Assembly: GCA_903837605.1 (NCBI GenBank)
Contig: CAILVF010000022.1
Coordinates: 1-42,264, forward strand
Length of the DNA: 42,264 nucleotides
Direction of reading: 5' to 3'
DNA from: an uncultured Bacteroidales bacterium
GTDB lineage: Bacteria; Bacteroidota; Bacteroidia; Bacteroidales; FEN-979
The notes under the pieces were generated by a model. It was not told the origin of the DNA and made no database searches. It saw only the letters and a list, made by a program, of their open reading frames with translations. This document shows, one piece after another, positions 25,252 to 33,084 of the stretch (the stretch's first letter is position 1; each line of letters starts with the position of its first letter). The translations under genes and the position numbers were made by a program.

Positions 25252-26839
25252 GCCCTGGACCTGGTGGAAGCATGGGGTAATTTATCATATCTATCCACGA
25301 AGCTTTTTTGATTCAAACAAAGATGGTGTCGGAGACATCCAGGGGATCATAAATAAACTGGATTACCTGGCTGATCTAGGTGTTGATGGAATCTGGCTCT
25401 CACCGGTTTTCCTTTCGCCGAATGCCGATTTCGGTTACGATGTTTCGGATTACCGCAGCATAGACCCATCATACGGGACAATGGATGATTTCGATATGTT
25501 GATAGAAAAGGCTCATGAGCATGGCCTAAGGGTTATCCAGGACATGATACTTAATCACACTTCAGTTGAGCATCCGTGGTTTCGGGAATCCGCTTCCTCA
25601 AAATTCAATTCCAAAAGACAATGGTACATATGGAGGGATGGATATAATGGAGGACCCCCGAATAACTGGAAGTCCTCGGTAGGAGGAAGCGCCTGGGAGT
25701 TTGATGAAAGTTCAGGACAGTACTATTATCACTCATTTTTTAAAGAGCAGCCCGATCTGAACTGGAGGAACCCTATGCTTCCCCGGGTTTTCTTTGACGA
25801 GATGAAATTCTGGCTCGACAAGGGTGTTGACGGCTTTCGCCTTGATGTAATCAACCTCATTGTAAAAGATAAAAAATTCAGGAATAATCCTTACCTGTTC
25901 GGGATCCCTTTCTTCCAGAAGCATGTATTTACCAGGAACCGCCGGAAATCACTAAAAATTGTCATGGAGCTCAGGAAGCAGGTAGACCAGTATAAAGACC
26001 GAGTGCTTGTTGGTGAAATTTATACGATGCCTCCGGGGAATGCTGAAGTCGCCGCCAGTTATCTAGCCGATGGCAAGGGTATTCACATGGCCTTTGATTT
26101 TTCACTGATCTTCCGCTCCTGGAGTGCAAGGAATTATTATAAATGTATCAGGGATTGGTATACCAATATTCCTGAACAGGGATGGCCCTGCAATGTGTTG
26201 TCAAATCATGATCTTTTCAGAAGTATAGACCGCTTCCCCTGGAGGAGAAATAAAGAAGAGAAAGCCAGGATTGCTGCAGCTCTTCTTCTGACCATCAAAG
26301 GAACACCCTTCATTTATTACGGTGAAGAGATTGGGATGAGGAATACAAAGATCGCTTACAGCGACATAAAGGATCCCCTTGGAAAACGATTCAGGCCATT
26401 CTTCTCAGGCAGGGATAAAGCCCGCACTCCGATGCAATGGAATTCCGGCATGCATGGAGGATTTACTGTGGGCCAGCCATGGTTGCCTGTGAATGCCGAT
26501 TCCATCTCCAGGAATGTTGAAGCTTATGACGTTGATCAATCCTCATTATTAAACTTCTACAGGACACTGATCAGAATAAGAAAAGCAAATAAAGCCTTGC
26601 AGCAGGGACGATGGGTTCCACTAATTACCGGGCGTAACGGGATCCTTGCATATGCCCGTATTCTCAACGATGAAAGGATAGTCGTAATACTGAATTTCAC
26701 AGCATTGAGAAAAAAAATAACACTGCCTGAGCATAGCTCCGGCAAGGTGTTGTTTTCGACGAACAGGGATGCCGAAGAAATATTTTATTTCCAGGGACTC
26801 CTGATCCGCCCTTTTGAAGTTAGCATTTATAAAGCATAA
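25232..26839 (+). CDS. GH13-family alpha-glucosidase-like enzyme
   Basis: A 535-residue single-module GH13 protein without a signal peptide, so probably cytosolic. The four conserved regions are present: DMILNHTS (Asn108-His109), GFRLDVIN with nucleophile Asp205, GEIYT with acid/base Glu262, and NHD with His326-Asp327. The N-terminal WWKHGVIYHIYPRSFFDSN and length place it with oligo-1,6-glucosidase / alpha-glucosidase-type enzymes. It lies between two GT4 genes in one likely operon, overlapping the first by 20 bp. It may trim or transfer glucose for glycolipid or osmolyte synthesis, or degrade storage glucan. The link to lipids is only positional. Confidence 0.85.
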   Translation: MDLKQPEPWTWWKHGVIYHIYPRSFFDSNKDGVGDIQGIINKLDYLADLGVDGIWLSPVFLSPNADFGYDVSDYRSIDPSYGTMDDFDMLIEKAHEHGLRVIQDMILNHTSVEHPWFRESASSKFNSKRQWYIWRDGYNGGPPNNWKSSVGGSAWEFDESSGQYYYHSFFKEQPDLNWRNPMLPRVFFDEMKFWLDKGVDGFRLDVINLIVKDKKFRNNPYLFGIPFFQKHVFTRNRRKSLKIVMELRKQVDQYKDRVLVGEIYTMPPGNAEVAASYLADGKGIHMAFDFSLIFRSWSARNYYKCIRDWYTNIPEQGWPCNVLSNHDLFRSIDRFPWRRNKEEKARIAAALLLTIKGTPFIYYGEEIGMRNTKIAYSDIKDPLGKRFRPFFSGRDKARTPMQWNSGMHGGFTVGQPWLPVNADSISRNVEAYDVDQSSLLNFYRTLIRIRKANKALQQGRWVPLITGRNGILAYARILNDERIVVILNFTALRKKITLPEHSSGKVLFSTNRDAEEIFYFQGLLIRPFEVSIYKA

Positions 26840-26845
26840 AGAAAT

Positions 26846-28060
26846 ATGAGAATTACAACCTGCCAGTTTAACGATTCCTATTTCCCCATTATGGATGGGG
26901 TAGGGATAACCGCACATAATTATGCCTTATGGCTTAATGAAAAATATGGTAAAACGGTGCTTGTTGCCCCAAAAGTGAAAGATTACGAGGATGACGAAGA
27001 CTACAGGGTTTACCGTTTCAAATCGGTCCTCCTTCCTGGGATGAACCCATACAGGGTGGGACTTCCCCTGATCGATATCAAATTCAAGAAAAAGTTAAAC
27101 AAACTCAGGTTTGACCTTGTTCATGCGCATAGCCCGTTCATAAGCGGACAACTCGCCCAACGACTTGCCAGGAAAAGGGGAATACCGTTTGTGGCTACCT
27201 TTCACACAAAGTACAGGGAAGATTTCAGAAAAGTGCTGAATAATGATCTCTTCGTGGATTTTCTTATGAATATGACCCTTGATTTTTATAATTCTGCAGA
27301 TGTGGTCTGGGTCCCGAATAAATCCACGGGTGAAACCCTGCGTGAATATGGCTATGGTGGAAAATATGAGATCATGCCGAATGGCACGGATATGGAAAAC
27401 CCTGACAAATCAAAGAGGATCAAGCTCAGAAAGGCGGGGCTGGATTTAACAGGCGCTAACAGTAACGAGTTTACACTGTTATTTGTCGGCCAGCACAGGT
27501 GGGAAAAAAACGTCAGGGTGATAATTGATGCATTAAGGCTCCTGGCAGAAAAGAAAGTTGGTTTCCAGATGATATTCGTAGGCGAAGGATATGCCTCAAA
27601 GGATATGAAAAAGCTGGTCAGGGAATATGGACTTACCGATAAGGTGATTTTTACCGGTCTTGTCACCGACAGAAACAAACTGAAAGGCATTTATGCCTGT
27701 GCAGATCTTTTTGTTTTTCCCTCCAAATATGATAATTCTCCGCTTGTGATCCAGGAAGCGGCAGCATTTGACATCCCTTCCATAGTCCTTAAAAATAGTT
27801 CGTCGGCAGAGGGGATCACCGATAAGGTTAATGGCTTTTTAATAGACGACAGTGCCCAGTCCTTGTTTAAAATGATATCCGAAGTTAAGAAATATCCGGA
27901 GGTCATTAAGCTTGCCGGAGAAGGCGCCAGGAAATCGATCTATAAACCCTGGGAAGGAATTGTCGATTCTGTTTACCAGAGGTACATCGAGATAATTGAA
28001 GAAAATGTGCATAAACGCAAATCGGTCAAGCCTGAAGAAGATGATGACCTGGATGATTAG
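26846..28060 (+). CDS. GT4 glycosyltransferase similar to diacylglycerol glucosyltransferases
   Basis: A 404-residue GT-B enzyme starting MRITTCQFNDSYFPIMDGVG, with the D-G-V-G-x-T motif seen at the N-terminus of many diacylglycerol glycosyltransferases. HAHSPFISGQLAQRLARKRG and PFVATFHTKYREDF match the acceptor-side segments of that group, and LLFVGQHRWEKN, IFVGEGYASKD and VFPSKYDNSPLVIQEAAAFD supply the donor site. It starts 6 bp after the GH13 stop, closing the cluster. A second glucosylation step giving a diglycosyl lipid is plausible. The C-terminus is an acidic tail (EEDDDLDD) of unknown meaning. Acceptor and donor are inferred. Confidence 0.75.
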   Translation: MRITTCQFNDSYFPIMDGVGITAHNYALWLNEKYGKTVLVAPKVKDYEDDEDYRVYRFKSVLLPGMNPYRVGLPLIDIKFKKKLNKLRFDLVHAHSPFISGQLAQRLARKRGIPFVATFHTKYREDFRKVLNNDLFVDFLMNMTLDFYNSADVVWVPNKSTGETLREYGYGGKYEIMPNGTDMENPDKSKRIKLRKAGLDLTGANSNEFTLLFVGQHRWEKNVRVIIDALRLLAEKKVGFQMIFVGEGYASKDMKKLVREYGLTDKVIFTGLVTDRNKLKGIYACADLFVFPSKYDNSPLVIQEAAAFDIPSIVLKNSSSAEGITDKVNGFLIDDSAQSLFKMISEVKKYPEVIKLAGEGARKSIYKPWEGIVDSVYQRYIEIIEENVHKRKSVKPEEDDDLDD

Positions 28061-28076
28061 CTGAACAGTGGTTCAG
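28061..28076. repeat. Small inverted repeat between convergent genes
   Basis: CTGAAC-AGTG-GTTCAG forms a perfect 6-bp stem at the 3' end of the GT4 gene, in the narrow space before the convergent pit gene. No T-run follows, so it is a weak candidate for a terminator or an RNA stability element. Confidence 0.4.
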
Positions 28077-28091
28077 AAGGTGAAAGGCAGT

Positions 28092-29114
28092 TCAGAAACC
28101 CGGGTGAAAGGCCTGGGCAACCCAGAAACAGATAGCGGCAACAATTGCTGCAGCAGGGATTGTAAGAACCCATGCAACGACTATATTCATTGCGATCTTC
28201 CAATTAATCCCTGTAAGATTAGTGACGGCTCCTACTCCTATGATGGAACCGGCAATAGTGTGGGTCGTGGATATCGGGATGCCAAGACTTGTCGCAAGGA
28301 ATAATGTGAGAGCCCCGGATGTTTCAGCTGCAAAACCATGAACTGGTTTTAGTTTTGTCAACTTCATTCCCATTGTTTTAACAATTCTCCATCCGCCTAT
28401 CCCTGTACCTATGGCCATTGCGGTGAAACATGCTAAAATAATCCAGTTGGTTTGCGGATGCATAAGCGACAATTGGGTGTCGGGTGAAAGCATACCGGCT
28501 GCAACCAGCAATGCAACAATGACACCCATGGTTTTTTGAGCATCATTGCCACCATGCCCAAGTGAGTAGAGCGCAGCAGAAAACAACTGGCCTTTCCTGA
28601 AAATACTGTCAACACGGTGGGGCGTTGCTTTGTGAAAAATCCAGATTACCGCCAGCATCATCAGAAAGCCCAATACAACCCCGATCAAGGGCGCAATCGG
28701 GATAAATGTGGCAGTTTGAATAACTTTCGACCAGTGGATGATGCTTCCACCTTTATAAGCCATCCCGGCCCCCACAAGGCCTCCTATTAAAGCATGCGAC
28801 GAACTGGATGGTAACCCATACCACCATGTCACAAGGTCCCAAAGAATTGCGCCGATCAAGCCTGAAAGTATTACATAAATAAATGCAGGGTCGGCAGGGT
28901 CAATGATTACAATATGGGCTATGGTATTTGCAACCTTTGGAGCAAAAACGAACATTGCTGCAAAATTGAAAAAGGCAGCCCAGAAAACGGCGAATTTTGG
29001 TGACAGCACCTTTGTAGATACGATGGTGGCAATTGAATTGGCAGCATCGTGAAACCCGTTGATTATATCAAATACCAGGGCAACCAGGATCGTAATTACA
29101 ACAATAATCAGCAT
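28092..29114 (-). CDS. pit: PiT-family inorganic phosphate transporter
   Basis: A 340-residue membrane protein starting at the ATG at 29114; a TTG further upstream would overlap the DUF47 gene. It has the two PiT repeats: FDIINGFHDAANSIATIVST near the N-terminus and FAAETSGALTLFLATSLGIPISTTHTIAGSI-type sequence near the C-terminus (the latter part of the family signature), plus GLPSSSSHALIGGLVG. About eight to ten hydrophobic helices are visible. It imports phosphate with a metal or proton gradient. It follows the DUF47 gene by 25 bp in the same operon, the usual arrangement for this pair. Confidence 0.9.
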   Translation of the reverse strand: MLIIVVITILVALVFDIINGFHDAANSIATIVSTKVLSPKFAVFWAAFFNFAAMFVFAPKVANTIAHIVIIDPADPAFIYVILSGLIGAILWDLVTWWYGLPSSSSHALIGGLVGAGMAYKGGSIIHWSKVIQTATFIPIAPLIGVVLGFLMMLAVIWIFHKATPHRVDSIFRKGQLFSAALYSLGHGGNDAQKTMGVIVALLVAAGMLSPDTQLSLMHPQTNWIILACFTAMAIGTGIGGWRIVKTMGMKLTKLKPVHGFAAETSGALTLFLATSLGIPISTTHTIAGSIIGVGAVTNLTGINWKIAMNIVVAWVLTIPAAAIVAAICFWVAQAFHPGF

Positions 29115-29139
29115 AAGAAATGAATTGGGAATAATTAGA

Positions 29140-29766
29140 TCAGGCGTTGTCGATAAGAATGCTCTCAATCGTATTGGCAACCCTCTCCATACGGTCTACG
29201 GCTTTTTCAAGACGCTCGAAAATCTCCTTCCACTTCATGATCATCATCATGTCATTGGCCTTGAAAAGATTCGCGATGGCCACACGGGAGATGTCGTCGG
29301 CCTGATTCTCAAACTCATGGATCAAAGAGCATTTAGACCGTATTTCATGGCTTTGTTTCTTGATATGCCTCAGACTTTTGATGGCTGCAGCCACCTCCTG
29401 GTTACAGTTATGAATGATTTTTGCAAATTCAAGAGTTTCCGGCCTGAATTCTTCTATCCCATAATAAAAAAGCCTGAATGTTGCAGCGTTCATCTGGTCG
29501 GCAAAATCATCCATCCCGTTAACGAGCTGGTATATCTGGTCTCTGTCGATAGGGGTGATAAATGTTCTATGCAACAAATCGATACATTCCTTCGTCAGCT
29601 TATCGGCTTCCCTTTCCAGCCTTTTTATGGCATTGGTAGCGACTTCCGGATGTTTTTTTTCCTTAACCAGGGCAAGAAACTCACTGCTGACCTGAAGGTT
29701 AATGTTCATCAGCCTTTCAAAGTAATCATAAAAGGCATATTCCCGGGGTAATAGTCCTCGTAACAT
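29140..29766 (-). CDS. DUF47-family (PhoU-like) regulator of PiT transport
   Basis: A 208-residue helical protein starting at the ATG at 29766. The PhoU-like three-helix-bundle pattern shows as acidic metal-site segments such as EREADKLTKECID, the middle region VNGMDDFADQMNAA, and EFENQADDISRVAIANLF, typical of DUF47 proteins that sit before pit. The family is thought to modulate PiT activity or bind metal-phosphate complexes. It is the first gene of the operon, with a full TAnnTTTG match at 29830-29837 on this strand. Confidence 0.9.
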   Translation of the reverse strand: MLRGLLPREYAFYDYFERLMNINLQVSSEFLALVKEKKHPEVATNAIKRLEREADKLTKECIDLLHRTFITPIDRDQIYQLVNGMDDFADQMNAATFRLFYYGIEEFRPETLEFAKIIHNCNQEVAAAIKSLRHIKKQSHEIRSKCSLIHEFENQADDISRVAIANLFKANDMMMIMKWKEIFERLEKAVDRMERVANTIESILIDNA

Positions 29767-29829
29767 GATAAATTTTGTTAGTAAATATATATTTAAAAGC
29801 TGGCTGGCTGTGTGTGCATCCAACCGAAT

Positions 29830-29837
29830 CAAAAGTA
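29830..29837 (-). promoter_or_regulatory. Candidate -7 element for the DUF47-pit operon
   Basis: TACTTTTG on the minus strand is a full TAnnTTTG match 64 bp before the DUF47 start. It is part of a 10-bp perfect inverted repeat with the divergent element at 29888-29897. Confidence 0.45.
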
Positions 29838-29887
29838 AGCAATTAGGCGCAATTGCAGAGTAATTGTTAACATTTTCTTTTAATTTT

Positions 29888-29897
29888 CTTACTTTTG
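29888..29897 (+). promoter_or_regulatory. Candidate promoter box for the CCA-adding enzyme gene
   Basis: CTTACTTTTG includes a full TAnnTTTG match (TACTTTTG, 29890-29897) 15 bp before the start codon at 29913. It is the mirror image of CAAAAGTAAG at 29830-29839. A TTG at 29864-29866 is a possible but rather distant -33 element. Confidence 0.45.
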
Positions 29898-29912
29898 GCG
29901 CAGGTTCATATC

Positions 29913-31337
29913 ATGGCGACTTTCAAACATTTTCTCGATCATCATATTTTTCACGCAGTTTCCGAATCTGCGGATGAACTGCACCTGATGGCCTGCGTTG
30001 TGGGCGGTTTTGTGAGGGATTGTTTTTTGGGCCGTGATGCCAAGAATGACATCGACATAGCTGTGGTGGGAAGCGGGATAGATTTTGCCTATGCTGTTGC
30101 CTTGAAGCTGAAGCCATCACCTGAAGTTAAATTCTTCAGGAACTTCGGTACTGCCATGATCCAGTACAGGAATTGGAAGATAGAATTCGTGGGGGCAAGA
30201 AAAGAATCGTACCGCAGTGATTCCCGTAAACCCCTGGTGGAGGATGGCAGCCTCGAAGATGACCAGAACCGAAGGGATTTTACCATCAATGCAATGGCTT
30301 TTGACCTGAGAAAAGCACACTTCGGGGAGCTGATAGATCCCTTTAACGGGATGCGGGACCTTGGGGAAAAAATAATCCGCACTCCATTAGATCCTGATAT
30401 AACGTTTTCTGACGATCCTTTACGGATGATGAGGGCCATCCGCTTTGCCACCCAGCTTGATTTTACCATTGAGGCAGGTTGTTATGAAGCTATAGCCAGG
30501 AATGCATTCAGGATGGGAATCGTTTCCATGGAAAGGGTGGTTGATGAACTGAATCTGATCATCCAGGCGGAGAAGCCGTCAAGGGGATTCAGAATGCTTG
30601 ATGAAACGGGTCTCTTAACGCTTATATTCCCTGAGCTCATCGAGCTTAAAGGGGTTGAGACAATTGACGGGAAAGGGCATAAGGACAATTTTTACCATAC
30701 CCTCGCAGTACTGGACAATGTTGCTTTAACTTCAGGCAACCTCTGGCTCAGATGGTCGGCCCTGCTGCATGATATAGCCAAACCGGCTACAAAGAAATTC
30801 GTTCAGGGCACGGGCTGGACCTTCCATGCCCATGACTTCAAAGGTTCGAAAATGGTTTCAAAAATTTTCCGCAGGATGAAACTTCCTCTGAATGAGAAAA
30901 TGAAATTCGTGGAAAAAATGGTTCTTCTTCACCTCAGGCCGATAGTCCTGGCCGAAGATTCGGTAACCGATTCGGCTGTTAGAAGGCTGCTCTTCGATGC
31001 AGGGAACGATGTGGATGAACTGATGCTGCTTTGCGAGGCCGATATCACTTCGAAAAACCAGGTCAAAGTGAAAAATTTTCTTGAAAACTTTGAGACCGTC
31101 AGAAGAAAGCTGGTTGAAATCGAAGAGAAAGACAGGCTTAGGAACTGGCAGCCTCCCATCTCGGGGGAACTCATTATGAAGACTTTCTCAATACCGCCAT
31201 CGAGGCTGATCGGTGAGATTAAGGAAGTGATAACAGAGGCAATACTTGAAGGCCGTATACCCAATGAATATGAAGCTGCATTTCAGCTAATGCTGGATGA
31301 GGGTAAAAAACACGGATTGTTACCTCTTGGTACTTAA
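29913..31337 (+). CDS. cca: CCA-adding tRNA nucleotidyltransferase with HD domain
   Basis: A 474-residue class II nucleotidyltransferase; the start is the ATG at 29913 rather than the TTG at 29895. The head domain has VVGGFVRDCFLGRDAKNDID with the catalytic Asp pair, RRDFTINAMAFD, and DPLRMMRAIRFA. A later HD phosphohydrolase domain (LLHDIAKPATKK) follows, as in many CCA enzymes. It adds or repairs the CCA end of tRNA. It is upstream of the pRiA4b-like gene and miaA on the same strand, all tRNA-related or conserved neighbours. Confidence 0.93.
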   Translation: MATFKHFLDHHIFHAVSESADELHLMACVVGGFVRDCFLGRDAKNDIDIAVVGSGIDFAYAVALKLKPSPEVKFFRNFGTAMIQYRNWKIEFVGARKESYRSDSRKPLVEDGSLEDDQNRRDFTINAMAFDLRKAHFGELIDPFNGMRDLGEKIIRTPLDPDITFSDDPLRMMRAIRFATQLDFTIEAGCYEAIARNAFRMGIVSMERVVDELNLIIQAEKPSRGFRMLDETGLLTLIFPELIELKGVETIDGKGHKDNFYHTLAVLDNVALTSGNLWLRWSALLHDIAKPATKKFVQGTGWTFHAHDFKGSKMVSKIFRRMKLPLNEKMKFVEKMVLLHLRPIVLAEDSVTDSAVRRLLFDAGNDVDELMLLCEADITSKNQVKVKNFLENFETVRRKLVEIEEKDRLRNWQPPISGELIMKTFSIPPSRLIGEIKEVITEAILEGRIPNEYEAAFQLMLDEGKKHGLLPLGT

Positions 31338-31373
31338 GATTTTTATATTTTTACCCCGAAAAAGAATTCCACA

Positions 31374-32171
31374 ATGTTAATATACCGTTTCCGCGTCGTT
31401 GCCAATGAACATGATGATTTTCTTAGGGAGATAGAAATCCAGCCAAACCAGACTTTTATGGATTTCCACCATCTCCTCGTTGAAACGGCGGAGCTCAGGA
31501 ACCCAAGTGGTGCTGTCTTTTTTATGACTGATAAAAAAAACAAGGTCAGGCATGAGATCACACTGAAAACAACAAAAAAGCAGGTAAGGCGGTTTGATGA
31601 CGATCTCGGGGAAGTCGTGATTGAAACAGTGACTATGCCCCTCATGAAGGATTCAAAAATTAAAAATTACGTAGAAGATCCTCACCAGACGATGAATTAC
31701 GAATTCCATGGTAAAGAAATTATTACCATGCATATTGAATTGTTTAAGATTCTGCAATCAGAAACCCTGGTCTCTTACCCAAGGGTTTCAAGGAAGACAG
31801 GTGAACTGAGAAAGATAGCCGAACTGCCTGTTATGCCTGTTACTCCTGAATCCAGTGATCTCCCGCCCCTGGTCAGGCCTGTTAAAGTGAAACCCAGCCC
31901 TGCCATTCCAAATGTTGCTGAAATCTCAAAGCTGGATGGTATTGAAGAAGATCTCGATGAGATTAAAAGCATAGATGCCGAGCTTGCCGATATCCTTGAG
32001 GAGGAAGCTCCTGAAAAATTCGAAATCGACAGCCAGGTTGCCACTACTGAAGACGGGGAGGACTCGGGTTATGGTGCCGATGATCAGGTGGAGCATTTGG
32101 AAGACTTCGGCGATATGGACCAGATCGATGAAAGGTATTCCAATTACCGGGAAGGCTCGGATGACTATTGA
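31374..32171 (+). CDS. pRiA4b ORF-3-like protein with acidic C-terminal tail
   Basis: A 265-residue protein. The N-terminal domain (IYRFRVVANEHDDFLREIEI, FMDFHHLLVETAEL) matches the pRiA4b ORF-3-like family, which is widespread as an accessory domain and is not a transposase. The C-terminal 100 residues are Pro-, Val-, Glu- and Asp-rich, ending in a highly acidic stretch of predicted disorder. The miaA start overlaps its last codons by 11 bp, so the two are coupled. Function is unknown; the recurring neighbourhood with miaA in Bacteroidota suggests a link to RNA metabolism. Confidence 0.75.
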   Translation: MLIYRFRVVANEHDDFLREIEIQPNQTFMDFHHLLVETAELRNPSGAVFFMTDKKNKVRHEITLKTTKKQVRRFDDDLGEVVIETVTMPLMKDSKIKNYVEDPHQTMNYEFHGKEIITMHIELFKILQSETLVSYPRVSRKTGELRKIAELPVMPVTPESSDLPPLVRPVKVKPSPAIPNVAEISKLDGIEEDLDEIKSIDAELADILEEEAPEKFEIDSQVATTEDGEDSGYGADDQVEHLEDFGDMDQIDERYSNYREGSDDY

Positions 32172-33084
32172 AAAAAAACTGCTGGTTGTTGTTTGCGGCC
32201 CGACCGCTTCGGGGAAAACAGCGCTTGCCATAGAGCTTGCTAAAGCCCTGAAGACCGAGATCATTTCAGCAGATTCACGACAGTTTTACGAAGATATGAA
32301 GATAGGTACAGCCTATCCCACTGAAGACCAGCTTGCCGTAGTTCAACATCATTTCGTTGGCCATCTGCTGGTAACCGACACCTATAATGTTTCGAAGTTT
32401 GAGAAAGATGCCCTCGATCGTCTCGACGTCCTTTTCAACACTTACCCTGTAGTAATAATGACCGGAGGTTCGGGCTTGTATATTCATGCTGTTTGCCATG
32501 GCATCGATGTTCTTCCCGACCCGGAACCCCAGCTCAGGACCGAACTGAAGGAGATGCTTGCTCAGCAAGGTATTGCTGCATTACAGGAAAAGCTCCTGGC
32601 ATTGGATCCTATCTACCATGGGACGGTCGACCTGAACAATGCTTCACGGCTGATCAGGGCCCTTGAGGTTTGTATAACAACCGGATTACCCTATTCATCC
32701 CTCCGTAACCAGAAACCGCATGAACGTCCTTTTAACGTTCTGAAAATCGGGCTGGAACTTCCCCGTGAAGAATTAAATAAACGAATTGACGCAAGGGTTG
32801 ACCAGATGCTGGCCGGGGGCTGGCTTGACGAAGCCAGGGACCTTTATAAGTTCCGCGATTGCAATGCCCTGAATACCCTGGGCTATAAGGAAATATTCGA
32901 GCATTTTGCCGAAAAGATGAGGTACAGCGAGGCTGTTGAAAAAATAAAAACAAACACCCGCAGGTATGCCAAGCGGCAGATGACCTGGTTCAGGAAAGAC
33001 AAGGAAATTCACTGGTTCAGGCCCGATGATGTGCAGGCCATGCTCGACATGATAGTCAGGGAAATGCCCGATCAGGAAGAATGA
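32161..33084 (+). CDS. miaA: tRNA dimethylallyltransferase
   Basis: A 307-residue MiaA with the P-loop VVVCGPTASGKTALAIELAK, the loop LISADSRQ-type segment (ISADSRQFYEDMKIGTAYPT), and the DxxSR-type and YDPxx regions characteristic of the family. It transfers a dimethylallyl group to A37 of tRNAs that read UNN codons. The start ATGACTATTGA overlaps the upstream stop, supporting translational coupling. Its 3' end overlaps the convergent BadF-type gene by 13 bp. Confidence 0.95.
   Translation: MTIEKKLLVVVCGPTASGKTALAIELAKALKTEIISADSRQFYEDMKIGTAYPTEDQLAVVQHHFVGHLLVTDTYNVSKFEKDALDRLDVLFNTYPVVIMTGGSGLYIHAVCHGIDVLPDPEPQLRTELKEMLAQQGIAALQEKLLALDPIYHGTVDLNNASRLIRALEVCITTGLPYSSLRNQKPHERPFNVLKIGLELPREELNKRIDARVDQMLAGGWLDEARDLYKFRDCNALNTLGYKEIFEHFAEKMRYSEAVEKIKTNTRRYAKRQMTWFRKDKEIHWFRPDDVQAMLDMIVREMPDQEE

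Noticed and set aside
28079..28113. Two copies of GGTGAAAGGC between the convergent GT4 and pit genes.
   Set aside because: Only two copies, one inside the pit coding end; probably chance.
28068..28304. A plus-strand ORF after the GT4 gene.
   Set aside because: It lies antisense to pit and has no family-like features; it is a shadow frame.
29895..29912. TTG start extending the CCA-adding enzyme, and similar TTG extensions of pit, DUF47, STAS and phosphatase genes.
   Set aside because: Each has a good ATG shortly inside that matches the family N-terminus; for cca the TTG would overlap the promoter box.
31975..32160. A longer start for miaA at 31975.
   Set aside because: The extra residues are antisense-like low-quality sequence in another frame of the pRiA4b-like gene, and MiaA homologues begin near the P-loop, matching the ATG at 32161.
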